Shown here: positions 56,014 to 64,000 of the stretch, piece after piece | How positions within the stretch are numbered: position 1 is the first letter of the stretch | How the letters are laid out: each line of letters opens with the position of its first letter | Assembly (NCBI RefSeq): GCF_016598575.1 | Contig: NZ_CP066801.1 | Coordinates: forward strand, 992,001-1,056,000 | Direction: 5' to 3' | Source of the DNA: Streptomyces sp. HSG2 | GTDB lineage: Bacteria; Actinomycetota; Actinomycetes; Streptomycetales; Streptomycetaceae | DNA length: 64,000 nucleotides | Notes under the pieces: generated by a model | The model's database searches: none | What the model was told of the DNA's origin: nothing | What the model saw: only the letters and a program-made list of their open reading frames with translations | Position numbers and translations under genes: made by a program

Positions 56014-57513
56014 TTATCCGTCCGTCGGTCCGTCGGGGGCCGCAGGCACCCGGGACCGCCAGTCCGGATGCCCGGGCATCGGTGGGGTCTTCTCGTCGTA
56101 CAGCCAGGCGTGGAGAAAGACCGCCAGATCCCGGCCTGCGATCCGTGAGGCGAGGTCGACGAAGTCGGCCGTGCCCGCCGTGGAGTCGCGGTGGCGGCTC
56201 ACCCATGCCCGTTGCACCCTCGCGAAGGCGGCCGGGCCGATCTCCTGGCGCAGCGCGTAGAGCACCAACGCGGCTCCGTCGTAGACGTTGGGGCGGAAGA
56301 TGCCGTTCCTGTCGGAGGGCCGGGGCGGCTCCGGCTCTCCCGGGGGGCCGCCCGCCGCCCGCCAACGGTCGGAGGCGGCGTAGGCCGTCTTCATCCTGGC
56401 GACCAGCGACCTGTCGGCGACATCCTGGGCGTGGAGTGCCTCGTACCAGGTGGCGTGGCCTTCGCTGAGCCAGAGGTCGGACCAGGTCCGAGGGGTGACA
56501 CTGTTGCCGAACCACTGGTGGGCGAGCTCGTGCACCATGATCGACTCGACGTACCAGGAGGGAAGGGCGGGCTCGGTGAACAGGCGTCGCTCCACCAGCG
56601 AGAGTGTCTGGGTCTCAAGGGCGAATCCGGTGGTGGCGTCGGCCACCAGCACCCCGTAGGCCTCCAGCGGATACGGGCCGAGCCGGTCCTCCATCCACGC
56701 GATGTGGTCGGGAGTCCGGGCCAGCCACGGCTCCATCGTCTCCTCGTCGCCGACGGGCACCACGTCGCGGACGCGCAGCCCGCGGGGGCCGGCGCGCCGG
56801 AGCACGGCGGAACGGCCGATGGACACCTGGGCGAGTTCGGTGGCCATGGGGTGGAGTGTCCGGTACCGCCAGGTGGTCGTATCGGGGTCCGGGCCCTCTC
56901 CGACCCCGACCGGCAGACCGGCGGCGACCGCGGTGTGCCCGCGCGGGGTGGTCACCTTCACGGTGAACATCGCCTTGTCGGAGGGGTGGTCGTTGCAGGG
57001 GAACACCAGATGGGCGGCGTCCGCCTGGTTGGCCATGACGAGACCGTCCGAGGTCCGCACCCACCCACCGGGGCGGCTCGTCGCGTGGTGCGGCTCGCTG
57101 GTGTGCCGCACGGTGATCCGGATCCGCTGCCCGGCGGTGACACCCTTTCTCGGGGTGACCACGAGATCCTCGCCCGCCCCGACGAAGGCGGCCGGTTCCC
57201 CACCGACGCGCACCGAGGTGACCCGCCCCCGCGCGAAGTCCAGGTTGATCCGCCGCAGGTCCGTCGTCACCCGGGCGTCGATCCTGGTCAGCGCCTCCAG
57301 TGGCGCCCGGTTGTCCCCGGAGTAGGTGAAAGACAGGTCGTACGCGATCACGTCGTACCCGGGGTTGCCCAGGTGGGGGAAGAGCCGGTCGCCGACACCC
57401 AACGGCGTCGGCGGCGCCGCGAACGCGGCGAGACAGGAGACCGACACGGCGGCGGCGAGCAGCGCCACCGCCGTGCGCCGACGCGGGCGGCGGGGGTGGG
57501 GAGTGTGGGGCAT
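56014..57513 (-). CDS. Secreted M1 family zinc metallopeptidase
   Basis: A 499-residue gluzincin aminopeptidase homologue. An N-terminal signal sequence is clear: MPHTPHPRRPRRR followed by TAVALLAAAVSVSCLAAF, with cleavage probably near AFAAPP; the cysteine at about 27 is not in a good lipobox. The zinc motif is HELAH at 328-332 and the third ligand Glu351 in LSEGHATWYE; the proton donor tyrosine is probably in the C-terminal domain (NVYDGAALVLY). The exopeptidase GxMEN motif reads TGFALETQT, as in many actinobacterial relatives. No C-terminal helical extension is present, so it is short for the family. The frame opens at 57570; ATG 57513 is chosen. It sits between rshA and hflX. Confidence 0.87.
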   Translation of the reverse strand: MPHTPHPRRPRRRTAVALLAAAVSVSCLAAFAAPPTPLGVGDRLFPHLGNPGYDVIAYDLSFTYSGDNRAPLEALTRIDARVTTDLRRINLDFARGRVTSVRVGGEPAAFVGAGEDLVVTPRKGVTAGQRIRITVRHTSEPHHATSRPGGWVRTSDGLVMANQADAAHLVFPCNDHPSDKAMFTVKVTTPRGHTAVAAGLPVGVGEGPDPDTTTWRYRTLHPMATELAQVSIGRSAVLRRAGPRGLRVRDVVPVGDEETMEPWLARTPDHIAWMEDRLGPYPLEAYGVLVADATTGFALETQTLSLVERRLFTEPALPSWYVESIMVHELAHQWFGNSVTPRTWSDLWLSEGHATWYEALHAQDVADRSLVARMKTAYAASDRWRAAGGPPGEPEPPRPSDRNGIFRPNVYDGAALVLYALRQEIGPAAFARVQRAWVSRHRDSTAGTADFVDLASRIAGRDLAVFLHAWLYDEKTPPMPGHPDWRSRVPAAPDGPTDG

Positions 57514-57618
57514 GGACCCACGGCTACCAGCGCGCCGCGGCCGGGGGGCGGAGAGGCGCGCCGCTCCCACTCGAACGGGTCGCCCGGGAGGGAGCGCGGG
57601 CCGTGAGTTCCGACCCCG

Positions 57619-59814
57619 TCAGCGGCGACCGGAGGATCCGGTCTGCGAACGGTTGACGTCGTACACCCCTGCCACGTCGCGCATGGCCCGCATGAGGGAG
57701 GGCAGCAACGCCGCGTCGGCGAGTCGGACGGTGTAGGTATGGCGGACGCGCTGGTGGTCGGGGGGTTCCACCGTGGCGGAGACGATCTCGGCGCCGGCCG
57801 AGGCCATGGCCTCGGTGAGATCGGCGAGAAGATGCGGGCGGACGAAGGACTCGGCCAGGAGAGTGACCCGACACTCGGCCGTGTCGCCCCACCGCACGGT
57901 GACCTCGGTACGCCCCGAGCCACGCATCCGCGACACCACGGCGCAGTCCACGCGGTGCACGGTCACCACGCCCCCGCGCACCGCGAAGCCGGTGATCTCG
58001 TCGGGGGGAACGGGCGTGCAGCAGCCGGCCGGCCGAGCGGGCGGGCCGGGTGGCTCGACGCGAACGTCGGGTCCGCTCGCCCGGGTGGGTCGGGTGTCGG
58101 GAGTCCGGGCCGCCGATCGTTCCCCGCCGCCGCGGCGTCCGCGGTCGCCGTGTTCCGGCTCCGCGGCACCTTCCTCCTCCGTCCGCGCGGCGGAATGGGC
58201 GAGGCGTCGCTGAATGGCGATCCGCGCGCCGGGGGTGCGGGCGTGCTCCAGCCACTCTCGGGAGGGCTCGGTGGCCGGGTCCTGCCCCATCAGGGCTTCG
58301 ATCCGGTCGCCGTCCCGCAGCACCGTGCCCATGGGGGCCAACCGACCGTTGACCCGCGCCCCGATGCAGGCGTGCGCGTCCTCGCCGTACTGCGCGTACG
58401 CGGCGTCCACACACGTCGCCCCCTCCGGCAGGCCCAGTGTCACGCCGTCCGGCCGGAACACCGTGATCTCCCGATCCTGCGCGAGGTCCTCCCGGAGCGT
58501 GGACCAGAAGGTGTCGGGGTCCGGAGCGGCACGCTGCCAGTCCAGCAACCGCGAGAGCCAGCCGGGTCGGGTGGGGTCCGCCCTTTCCTCGCCTTCCTTC
58601 GTCTGCTGCTCCTCCGTCGGGTGGGCGTACGGGTTGCCCAGGGCGACGACTCCCGCTTCGGCGACGCTGTGCATCTGGTGTGTGCGGATGAGGACCTCGA
58701 CCACCTCTCCGTCGGACGCCCGGGCAACGGCGGTGTGCAGGGATTGATAGAGGTTGAACTTGGGGACCGCGATGAAGTCCTTGAACTCCGCCACGACCGG
58801 CGTCAGGCAGGTGTGCAGCTCGCCCAGGACGGCGTAGCAGTCCGCGTCCTCCTGCACGAGCACCAGCAGCCGACCGAAGTCCGCGCCGCGCAGCGGGCCC
58901 CGCTTCCGGGCGACCCGGTGCACGGACACGACATGGCGTGGCCGAATCAGCACCTCGGCGGCGATGTCGGCGTCCCGTAGGACCGCTCGGACGTCCTCGG
59001 CGGTCTCGGCGAGCGGGTCCGCCGGCGCGGCGGCGTTCTCCGCGATCAGGCCGCGCGTCTCGGCGTGTTCCCCGGGATGGAGGACGGCGAAGACCAGGTC
59101 CTCCAACTCGGTCTTGAGTGCCTGGACCCCGAGCCGCTCCGCCAGCGGGATGAGGACGTCCCGGGTCACTCGGGCGATCCGCTCCTGCTTCTCGCGCCGC
59201 ATCACCCCCAGGGTGCGCATGTTGTGCAGCCTGTCGGCGAGCTTGATCGACATGACCCGGACGTCGTTGCCGGTGGCCACGAGCATCTTGCGGAAGGTCT
59301 CCGGCTCGGCGGCGGCGCCGTAGTCGACCTTCTCCAGTTTGGTGACGCCGTCGACCAGATAACGCACCTCCTCGCCGAACTCGTCGCGGACCTGGTCGAG
59401 GGTGACCTCGGTGTCCTCCACGGTGTCGTGCAGGAGTGAGGCGGTCAACGTCGTCGTCTCCGCGCCGAGTTCGGCGAGGATCAGGGTGACGGCCAAGGGG
59501 TGGGTGATGTACGGCTCGCCGCTCTTGCGCGTCTGACCTCGGTGCGAGGACTCGGCGAGCAGATAGGCACGGCGCAAGGCGTCGAGATCGGCGTCGGGAT
59601 GGTGGGCCCGGTGGGCCTCGGCGACGTGGCCGATGGCCGCGGGCAGTCGGTCCCGTCCGCCGGGGCCCAGGAGCGCGGCGCGCCCGAGTCGGCGAAGATC
59701 CAGCCGGGGTCGTGCTCTCCTGCGGGCGGCCGGCGGCGACGGCGCCTCGGCCCCGCCTTCGGACTCCGGCTCGACGGGGCGCGAACCCGCGGGATTCGTG
59801 GCCTCCGCGTTCAT
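57619..59814 (-). CDS. rshA: RelA/SpoT homologue (RSH), (p)ppGpp metabolism
   Basis: A 731-residue RSH protein. The HD hydrolase domain is complete (LLHDTVEDTEVT; IKLADRLHNMRTL). The synthetase domain is divergent but keeps key positions: RPRHVVSVHR in place of RPKHIYSIYR, Asp in GADFGRLLV, KFNLYQSLHT and the catalytic glutamate in EVLIRT, where housekeeping enzymes have EIQIRT. A TGS domain follows (EITVFRPDGVTLGLPEG), then a degenerate zinc-finger-like segment and a C-terminal ACT domain from about 655. Order and position near dapF and hflX match RshA, the second RSH enzyme of S. coelicolor, reported as active. ATG 59814 has GGAGG upstream. Confidence 0.9.
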   Translation of the reverse strand: MNAEATNPAGSRPVEPESEGGAEAPSPPAARRRARPRLDLRRLGRAALLGPGGRDRLPAAIGHVAEAHRAHHPDADLDALRRAYLLAESSHRGQTRKSGEPYITHPLAVTLILAELGAETTTLTASLLHDTVEDTEVTLDQVRDEFGEEVRYLVDGVTKLEKVDYGAAAEPETFRKMLVATGNDVRVMSIKLADRLHNMRTLGVMRREKQERIARVTRDVLIPLAERLGVQALKTELEDLVFAVLHPGEHAETRGLIAENAAAPADPLAETAEDVRAVLRDADIAAEVLIRPRHVVSVHRVARKRGPLRGADFGRLLVLVQEDADCYAVLGELHTCLTPVVAEFKDFIAVPKFNLYQSLHTAVARASDGEVVEVLIRTHQMHSVAEAGVVALGNPYAHPTEEQQTKEGEERADPTRPGWLSRLLDWQRAAPDPDTFWSTLREDLAQDREITVFRPDGVTLGLPEGATCVDAAYAQYGEDAHACIGARVNGRLAPMGTVLRDGDRIEALMGQDPATEPSREWLEHARTPGARIAIQRRLAHSAARTEEEGAAEPEHGDRGRRGGGERSAARTPDTRPTRASGPDVRVEPPGPPARPAGCCTPVPPDEITGFAVRGGVVTVHRVDCAVVSRMRGSGRTEVTVRWGDTAECRVTLLAESFVRPHLLADLTEAMASAGAEIVSATVEPPDHQRVRHTYTVRLADAALLPSLMRAMRDVAGVYDVNRSQTGSSGRR

Positions 59815-59983
59815 GGGCACCTCCGGCTGCGTCGACCGGCGAACGGGGCGCCCCGGGGCGGACACGGCTCAGAGGCGGGTGCCGGTCCCCCGGACGGGCC
59901 GGTGCTTGATGCTATCGAGCCCATCACGTACGACCGACCGCCTCTCACCAAGCGTGAAACGGATCACCCATTCGAGCGAAGCC

Positions 59984-60877
59984 TCAGCGGTGGACGTTTC
60001 CGGTGTGCGGGCCCGTCGCCAGCGCTTGGGGATCGATCTCGCCCTCGGCGACGATGACGGCCGGGCCGGTCATCTCGATCTCGCCGTCCGGTCGCTCGGT
60101 GATCATCAGAGTACCTCCGGGAACATCGACCGTGTACGACACCGGGAGGCCCGTGACCGCCGGGTCGACGCCGTCCCGGCGGGCCGCGGAAACCGCGACC
60201 GCGCAGGCACCGGTGCCGCACGAGCGCGTCTCGCCCGACCCCCGCTCGTGGACCCTCATGGCAACGTGTCGGGGCCCTTGGTCCACCACGAACTCGACAT
60301 TGACCCCGTCGGGGTAGGTGGTCGTCGGGCGCACCGAGGGCGCCGCGCGCAGGTCCCCGGCATGAGCGAGGTCGAGTACGTGGGCCACGGCGTGCGGGTT
60401 GCCCATGTCGACGTGGGTCGCCGACCACTGCCTGCCGTCGACGTTTACCGTGACCTCTCCGCCGGGAAGCGCCACGCGGCCCATCCCCACGGTGACCGCT
60501 CCGTCGGCGGCGAACCGCACCGCCCTGACCCCGGCGCGGGTGGCGATGCTCAGGGTGTTCTGGGTGACGAGCCCGGCACGCCGGAGGTAGTGCGCGAAGA
60601 CCCGCACCCCGTTTCCGCACATTTCGGCGAGCGAGCCGTCCGCGTTGCGATAGTCCATGAACCACTCCGCGTGGCCCGCCATCTCCCGGGCGTCCGGGTG
60701 GGCCGCCGAGCGGACCACGTGCAGGAGTCCGTCGGCCCCCAGTCCGGAGCGACGGTCGCAGAGCGCCGCGACGACGGCCGGAGGCAGCTCCAACGCGTTC
60801 TCAGGGTCGGGAAGGATCACGAAGTCGTTCTCTGTGCCGTGCCCCTTGAGAAAGGGAATCCCCGTGCGTGTGCTCAT
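59984..60877 (-). CDS. dapF: Diaminopimelate epimerase
   Basis: A 297-residue DapF. It interconverts LL- and meso-diaminopimelate, the latter needed for lysine synthesis and for cross-linked peptidoglycan (Streptomyces walls use mainly LL-DAP, so the balance matters). The two catalytic cysteines are Cys87 in AEMCGNG and Cys220 in RSCGTGA; the N-terminal KGHGTENDFV and GADGLL segments are typical. The frame opens at 61105, but ATG 60877 has a GGGGG run just upstream. It is downstream of a small membrane-protein gene and miaA on the same strand, and upstream of the RSH gene by 169 bases. Cytoplasmic. Confidence 0.96.
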   Translation of the reverse strand: MSTRTGIPFLKGHGTENDFVILPDPENALELPPAVVAALCDRRSGLGADGLLHVVRSAAHPDAREMAGHAEWFMDYRNADGSLAEMCGNGVRVFAHYLRRAGLVTQNTLSIATRAGVRAVRFAADGAVTVGMGRVALPGGEVTVNVDGRQWSATHVDMGNPHAVAHVLDLAHAGDLRAAPSVRPTTTYPDGVNVEFVVDQGPRHVAMRVHERGSGETRSCGTGACAVAVSAARRDGVDPAVTGLPVSYTVDVPGGTLMITERPDGEIEMTGPAVIVAEGEIDPQALATGPHTGNVHR

Positions 60878-60930
60878 CCCCCGATCGTACGGGTTCACGG
60901 CGCGGAGGTGCCCGGGACGACGGGCCACCG

Positions 60931-61401
60931 TCAGCCGCGGAGGCGCGCGACCCTCCAGATCGCCAGGGCGACCGCGCCCGTGACCACCACCGTGTAGAGA
61001 AGCACGACCCGCCAGTCCGGTCGGCGACCGGACCCGTGCTGTGGCAGACCCGGCCAGGAGTAGCCGACCCGACCGGCCACCGTGGTACCCCAACCCGCCG
61101 CGCACAGACAGATCAACAGGCCCAGCATCGCGATCACCGCGCCGCTGTCACCGAAGTCGAAGGCGAGCGGGAAGGCGAACATCAACGACCCGACCGCGGC
61201 CAGCGACACCGTCGGGGCGATCTGCCAGAACCGCAGCCGCCTTCGCGGGCGCAACTCGACCTCGTCGACCTCGCCGCCCTCGTACATCTCGTCGGACTCG
61301 GGTCCGTCGGAGCTCAGTCCGGTCCCCTCCGGTGTCGGTACTCCGCCGTCGGTGGCGACGTGCTCGGTGCTCGTCGCGGCGTCGCGAGGGCCGGCCTCCA
61401 T
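60931..61401 (-). CDS. Small membrane protein, hypothetical
   Basis: A 156-residue protein I do not assign to a family. The first 60 residues are acidic and low in complexity, then a basic patch (RPRRRLRFWQ) leads into a first hydrophobic hairpin: IAPTVSLAAVGSLMFAFPLAF and AVIAMLGLLICLCAAGWG. A short loop (YSWPGLPQHGSGRRPDWR) precedes a third segment VVLLYTVVVTGAVALAIW, ending in a basic tail. So it is an integral membrane protein with three helices. Start choice is ambiguous between ATG 61401, GTG 61407 and TTG 61419; GGAGG lies upstream of all. It is between miaA and dapF on the same strand and is probably cotranscribed with dapF (53-base gap). Confidence 0.7.
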   Translation of the reverse strand: MEAGPRDAATSTEHVATDGGVPTPEGTGLSSDGPESDEMYEGGEVDEVELRPRRRLRFWQIAPTVSLAAVGSLMFAFPLAFDFGDSGAVIAMLGLLICLCAAGWGTTVAGRVGYSWPGLPQHGSGRRPDWRVVLLYTVVVTGAVALAIWRVARLRG

Positions 61402-61509
61402 CGCCACACGCCCTCCCAACTCGGGTCTCGCTCGGTCGATCGATGCTCGATGATGGCACGGCGACAGGCCCCCGGGAGGCGGCCTGAGCGTCCCGATGCC
61501 AGGACGTGA

Positions 61510-62448
61510 TCAGGCTGTGACCGGTCCCTCCACCACGGACAGAGCGAGCCCCGGCAACCGCGCGGCGTGGGCCTCCGCTCCGCTCAGCCAGTGCACGCGG
61601 GAATCTCGCCGGAACCACGCGTCCTGACGCCGCGCGAAACGCTTGGTCGCCCGTACCGTGGCGTCCCGCGCCTCGGCCTGCGAACAGGTCCCGGCGAACG
61701 CGTCGAGGAGCTGCCGGTAGCCCAGCGCGCGCGCCGCGGTGAGCCCGTCGCGCAGACCCACGGCCTCAAGCGCCCGCACTTCCTCCACCAGGCCCGCTTC
61801 CCACATGCGATCCACCCTCCGCGCGATGCGCTCGTCGAGTTCCGGGCGGGGCACGTCGATGCCGATCTGGATCGTCTCGTACACGGGGTCGGGCCCGGGG
61901 AGAGTGGCGGTGAAGGGGCGACCGGTGATCTCGATCACCTCGAGCGCGCGCACGATCCTACGACCGTTGCCGGGCAGGATGGCACGCGCGGCCCCGGGGT
62001 CGACGGCGGAGAGCCGTTCGTGCAGCACCGCCGCCCCACGAAGGGTCAGCTCCTCCTCCAGCCGGGACCGGACCTGGGGGTCGGTCCCCGGGAAGCGGAG
62101 GTCGTCCACGGCCGCGCGGATGTACAACCCCGAACCACCCACCAGGATCGGCCACCGCCCGGCGGCGAGGAGCGCGTCGACGCGCTCACGGGCCAGGCGT
62201 TGGTACTCCGCCGCGGAGGCGGTGACGGTCACGTCCCAGACGTCGAGGAGATGATGGGGCACCCCGGCACGTTCCCGAACAGTCAGCTTGGCGGTGCCGA
62301 TGTCCATCCCCTGGTAGAGCTGCATGGAGTCCGCGTTGACGACCTCGCCCCCGAGCGTTCGGGCGAGGAGGACACCCAGGTCCGACTTGCCGGAGGCGGT
62401 GGGGCCGACTACGGCGATGACACGGGGACGGGGGGCTGCGTTGCTCAC
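61510..62448 (-). CDS. miaA: tRNA dimethylallyltransferase
   Basis: A protein of about 312 residues that adds a dimethylallyl group to A37 of tRNAs reading codons with U first. The P-loop is GPTASGKSD near the start, followed by NADSMQLYQGMDIGTAK with the catalytic aspartate, HHLLDVWDVT, and LVGGSGLYIRAAVDD. The tRNA-binding insertion begins after ILPGNGRRIVRALEVIE, and the C-terminal part has ALGYRQLLDAF and KRFARRQDAWFRRD. Streptomyces miaA mutants have developmental phenotypes in the literature. Two GTG starts are possible (62454 and 62448); GGGAG spacing favours 62448. Cytoplasmic; upstream of a membrane-protein gene. Confidence 0.95.
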   Translation of the reverse strand: MSNAAPRPRVIAVVGPTASGKSDLGVLLARTLGGEVVNADSMQLYQGMDIGTAKLTVRERAGVPHHLLDVWDVTVTASAAEYQRLARERVDALLAAGRWPILVGGSGLYIRAAVDDLRFPGTDPQVRSRLEEELTLRGAAVLHERLSAVDPGAARAILPGNGRRIVRALEVIEITGRPFTATLPGPDPVYETIQIGIDVPRPELDERIARRVDRMWEAGLVEEVRALEAVGLRDGLTAARALGYRQLLDAFAGTCSQAEARDATVRATKRFARRQDAWFRRDSRVHWLSGAEAHAARLPGLALSVVEGPVTA

Positions 62449-62627
62449 CGTCACAGTCTCCCAAACCTCGCGGCCCCCTCACGAACGAGCGACGTTACGC
62501 TCCGCCGACCAGGTCGTTGCCCGTTGCGAGACCTCCGCCGAGGCGGATCGCGGCGGCGCCCGGATCGCCCGTCGGACGCTCCGGGACACGCGGGATCCGA
62601 CCGGCACGAGTACCGTATGGAGTGGAC

Positions 62628-62915
62628 ATGGGCGCATTTTCACGGCTGTTTCGCAGGTCGAGGGAGACGGAGGCCTCCTCGCCGTCCGGCACGCCCGACG
62701 TCGAGGCGCCACCGGCCGCGGGCGTGAGCGCGGTGTCGGCGGGCCCCGAGGCGGCCAAGAGCCCCGTGGCCGAGCCGGACCCCGGCCCGACCGAGGCACC
62801 GTCGGACCGGGTACGGTCCCACCGGGATCCCGAACCCGACGGCATCGGGATCCCGAAGCAACAGTCCGTCGAAGCCGCCGCCGACAGAGAAGCCGGCGAG
62901 AGCGCCTGTTCGTGA
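62628..62915 (+). CDS. Small hypothetical protein
   Basis: A 95-residue protein beginning MGAFSRLFRRSRETEASS, with a short amphipathic, basic N-terminus and a long Pro/Ala/Glu-rich disordered remainder. No domain is recognised. Proteins like it occur beside miaA and the following small gene in Streptomyces; some are annotated, without basis, as gliding motility proteins. It ends 22 bases before the next gene and is probably cotranscribed with it. ATG 62628 has AGTGGA upstream; a longer frame from 62517 has worse support. Amphipathic residues 1-12 could touch membrane, which is inference. Confidence 0.6.
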   Translation: MGAFSRLFRRSRETEASSPSGTPDVEAPPAAGVSAVSAGPEAAKSPVAEPDPGPTEAPSDRVRSHRDPEPDGIGIPKQQSVEAAADREAGESACS

Positions 62916-62937
62916 CCATCCGTGAGGGAAGGACATC

Positions 62938-63225
62938 ATGGGTCTCCTTGACAACATGAAGGCCAAGCTGACTCCGGCCAAGGGCAAGGTCTCGGGTCTC
63001 GCGCGCGAGCACGGGGACAGGATCGACCGCGGCCTCGACAAGGTCGCCAAGAGCGTCGACCAGCGCACCAAGGGCAAGTACAGCGAACGGATCCAGTCCG
63101 GTACGGGCAAGGCCAAGGACGCGATGGACCGCCTCGCCCGCCGCGACGAATCCTCGGGTACCGGCGACCGCGGCGGCGCCGACTCGACCGGCCCGGCGTC
63201 CGACGATCGACCCTCCGCCTCCTGA
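62938..63225 (+). CDS. Rv0909/MT0933-like antitoxin-family protein
   Basis: A 95-residue protein matching the MT0933-type antitoxin-like family: MGLLDNMKAKLTPAKGKVSGLAREHGDRIDRGLDKVAKSVDQRTKGKYSERI. The first 60 residues form a basic amphipathic helix; the rest is a disordered acidic/serine tail. In mycobacteria the name comes from pairing with a toxin, but here no toxin gene is adjacent, so the antitoxin label rests on similarity alone. GAGGGAAGGAC lies just before ATG 62938. It is second in a two-gene unit and is followed by a perfect 21-bp hairpin. Probably a cytoplasmic nucleic-acid or envelope-associated small protein. Confidence 0.7.
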   Translation: MGLLDNMKAKLTPAKGKVSGLAREHGDRIDRGLDKVAKSVDQRTKGKYSERIQSGTGKAKDAMDRLARRDESSGTGDRGGADSTGPASDDRPSAS

Positions 63226-63314
63226 CGGACCGACCCCCACCCGCGCCAAGGGGGATCCGGCTCACGCGGCCCCGCCCGCGTGACCGGCGTCCACGCGGAG
63301 GGCCTGTGGCCCAC

Positions 63315-63360
63315 GTCCCCGTCCCCGCCGGGCGGAACCCCGCCCGGCGGGGACGGGGAC
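63315..63360. terminator. Perfect 21-bp bidirectional terminator
   Basis: GTCCCCGTCCCCGCCGGGCGG and its exact complement flank a four-base loop (AACC). It lies between converging genes and is the most stable hairpin in the window. Confidence 0.9.
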
Positions 63361-63391
63361 CGGGCGCCGGCAGACGGGTCGGACAAGCTTC

Positions 63392-64000
63392 CTACGACCA
63401 GGACGCGACCAGGTACCCCACTCCATAGGGCGCCCCCTCGTACAGCAGGGCCCCGCCGAGCGAGGCGCCTTCCGCCGCGCCGGCGAGCACCTGCCACGGC
63501 CCACGTCCGGACACCCTCAGCGTGCGTGCCAGTTCCTCGTCGAGGGCGCCCAGCGCTCCGGTGTCGGCGGCGGCCAAGGCTCGGGCCACATCCGCGTCGA
63601 AGGGCTCGGCGCGCGCGTCGAGGTAGCCGGGAGCCTTGAGGGTGCGACAGGCGCTGCCGTCGCCCAGCACCAGCATCGCGACGCGGTCCGAACTCTCCCT
63701 CAGCTCGCGGCCCGCGGCCCGGCAGCGCGCCCCGGGCGTCTCCTGGCCCACGGCCACCCCCTCGACCGGGGACGCGCACCGGTCGACACGTGCCAACAGC
63801 CAGGCGCCCACCGCGAGCCCGTAGGGCAGGGTCCGGCCGCCGCCCGCTTCCGGCCCTTCGCCGAGCCGTACCTCCAGTTCCACACCGAAGCCGCGGAACG
63901 ACCCTCGGGTACCGGCGGGATAGGTCTCAAGGACCCCACTCCTGCCGGGTCCCACCACCACGAGCCGGTCGGGACGGGAAGCCGCGAGCGCACCCACGGC
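63392..64000 (-). CDS. Class III extradiol dioxygenase (LigB-fold) family protein, 3'-terminal part
   Basis: The C-terminal 202 residues of a protein whose start is beyond the right edge; GTG 63997 is in frame but the upstream codon is open. It resembles LigB-fold class III extradiol dioxygenase-like proteins of actinobacteria: RPDRLVVVGPG, a repeated glycine-rich GGGRTLPYGLAVGAWLL, RVAMLVLGDGSACRT and DEELARTLRVSGRGPWQVLAGAAEG near the end. The usual N-terminal metal-binding histidines cannot be seen. Function is unassigned; related genes sit beside miaA in Streptomyces. It converges with the antitoxin-like gene across the 21-bp hairpin. Confidence 0.65.
   Translation of the reverse strand, partial: AVGALAASRPDRLVVVGPGRSGVLETYPAGTRGSFRGFGVELEVRLGEGPEAGGGRTLPYGLAVGAWLLARVDRCASPVEGVAVGQETPGARCRAAGRELRESSDRVAMLVLGDGSACRTLKAPGYLDARAEPFDADVARALAAADTGALGALDEELARTLRVSGRGPWQVLAGAAEGASLGGALLYEGAPYGVGYLVASWS

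Noticed and set aside
63315..63360. Perfect 21-bp inverted repeat as an insertion-sequence end
   Set aside because: The arms are adjacent (four-base loop) between converging genes and there is no transposase, so a terminator is the simpler reading.

Overview
The window is high-GC actinobacterial DNA, and gene content and order point to a Streptomyces chromosome. It carries the principal sigma factor HrdB (511 aa), the sporulation regulator WhiH beside it, SepH, the B12-dependent ribonucleotide reductase pair nrdR-nrdJ, lexA, a DinG-type helicase, hflX, a second RelA/SpoT homologue, dapF and miaA. From memory this is the hrdB/whiH neighbourhood of the conserved core, read from SepH (left) to miaA (right). 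Codons almost always end in G or C, GTG starts are common, and I noticed no in-frame TTA codon in the called genes. No rRNA, tRNA, insertion sequence, phage or CRISPR array was seen.

Layout. 1-9.3 kb: the end of a sugar-lactone oxidase, SepH, a sulfurtransferase, a translationally coupled DUF5998/phosphodiesterase pair, a protein acetyltransferase fused to an acyl-CoA-synthetase-like module, HPr and a GntR regulator. 9.6-21.4 kb: an M16 peptidase pair (one active, one lacking the metal site), topoisomerase IV (parC, with parE further on), a COG0523 GTPase, and two divergent citrate synthase homologues, one carrying a DNA-binding head. 21.9-31 kb: a DUF7455 protein, a secreted trypsin-like protease and a class II UvrA-like ABC protein (possibly an accessory insertion), then hrdB, whiH and an ABC ATPase fused to membrane segments. 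31-43.4 kb: an NrtR-type Nudix regulator, DUF4192, a glyoxalase-fold protein, a RecQ helicase fused to a phosphoribosyltransferase domain, a helicase-tail-like protein, RNase HII, a methyltransferase, an ADP-ribosylglycohydrolase, a histidine phosphatase, DUF4937 and TerD. 43.9-51 kb: nrdR-nrdJ, with lexA divergent from it and dinG convergent. 51-64 kb: a siderophore synthetase with its acyltransferase, hflX, an M1 peptidase, an RSH enzyme, dapF, a membrane protein, miaA, two small proteins and the end of a LigB-fold protein.

How the genes connect. Three themes recur. Genome maintenance: topoisomerase IV, RecQ, RNase HII, DinG, LexA, UvrA-like, and NrdR/NrdJ for dNTP supply. Development and division: SepH, HrdB, WhiH. 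Central metabolism and stress: HPr, the acetyltransferase, the citrate synthase pair, NrtR, RSH.

Regulatory sequence is unusually readable: a consensus SOS box before lexA, two NrdR boxes whose centres are 31 bp apart before nrdR, a CGTAAC-N16-CGATGA ECF-type promoter before hrdB, a WhiG-like -10 before whiH, an AT-rich 29-bp imperfect palindrome between the two citrate synthase genes, a TCGTC-N5-GACGA palindrome at the nrtR start, and strong hairpins between most convergent genes. The least-described items are the DNA-binding citrate synthase with its putative operator, the orphan helicase-tail protein, the RecQ-phosphoribosyltransferase fusion, and an 18-codon leaderless reading frame upstream of the glyoxalase-fold gene.
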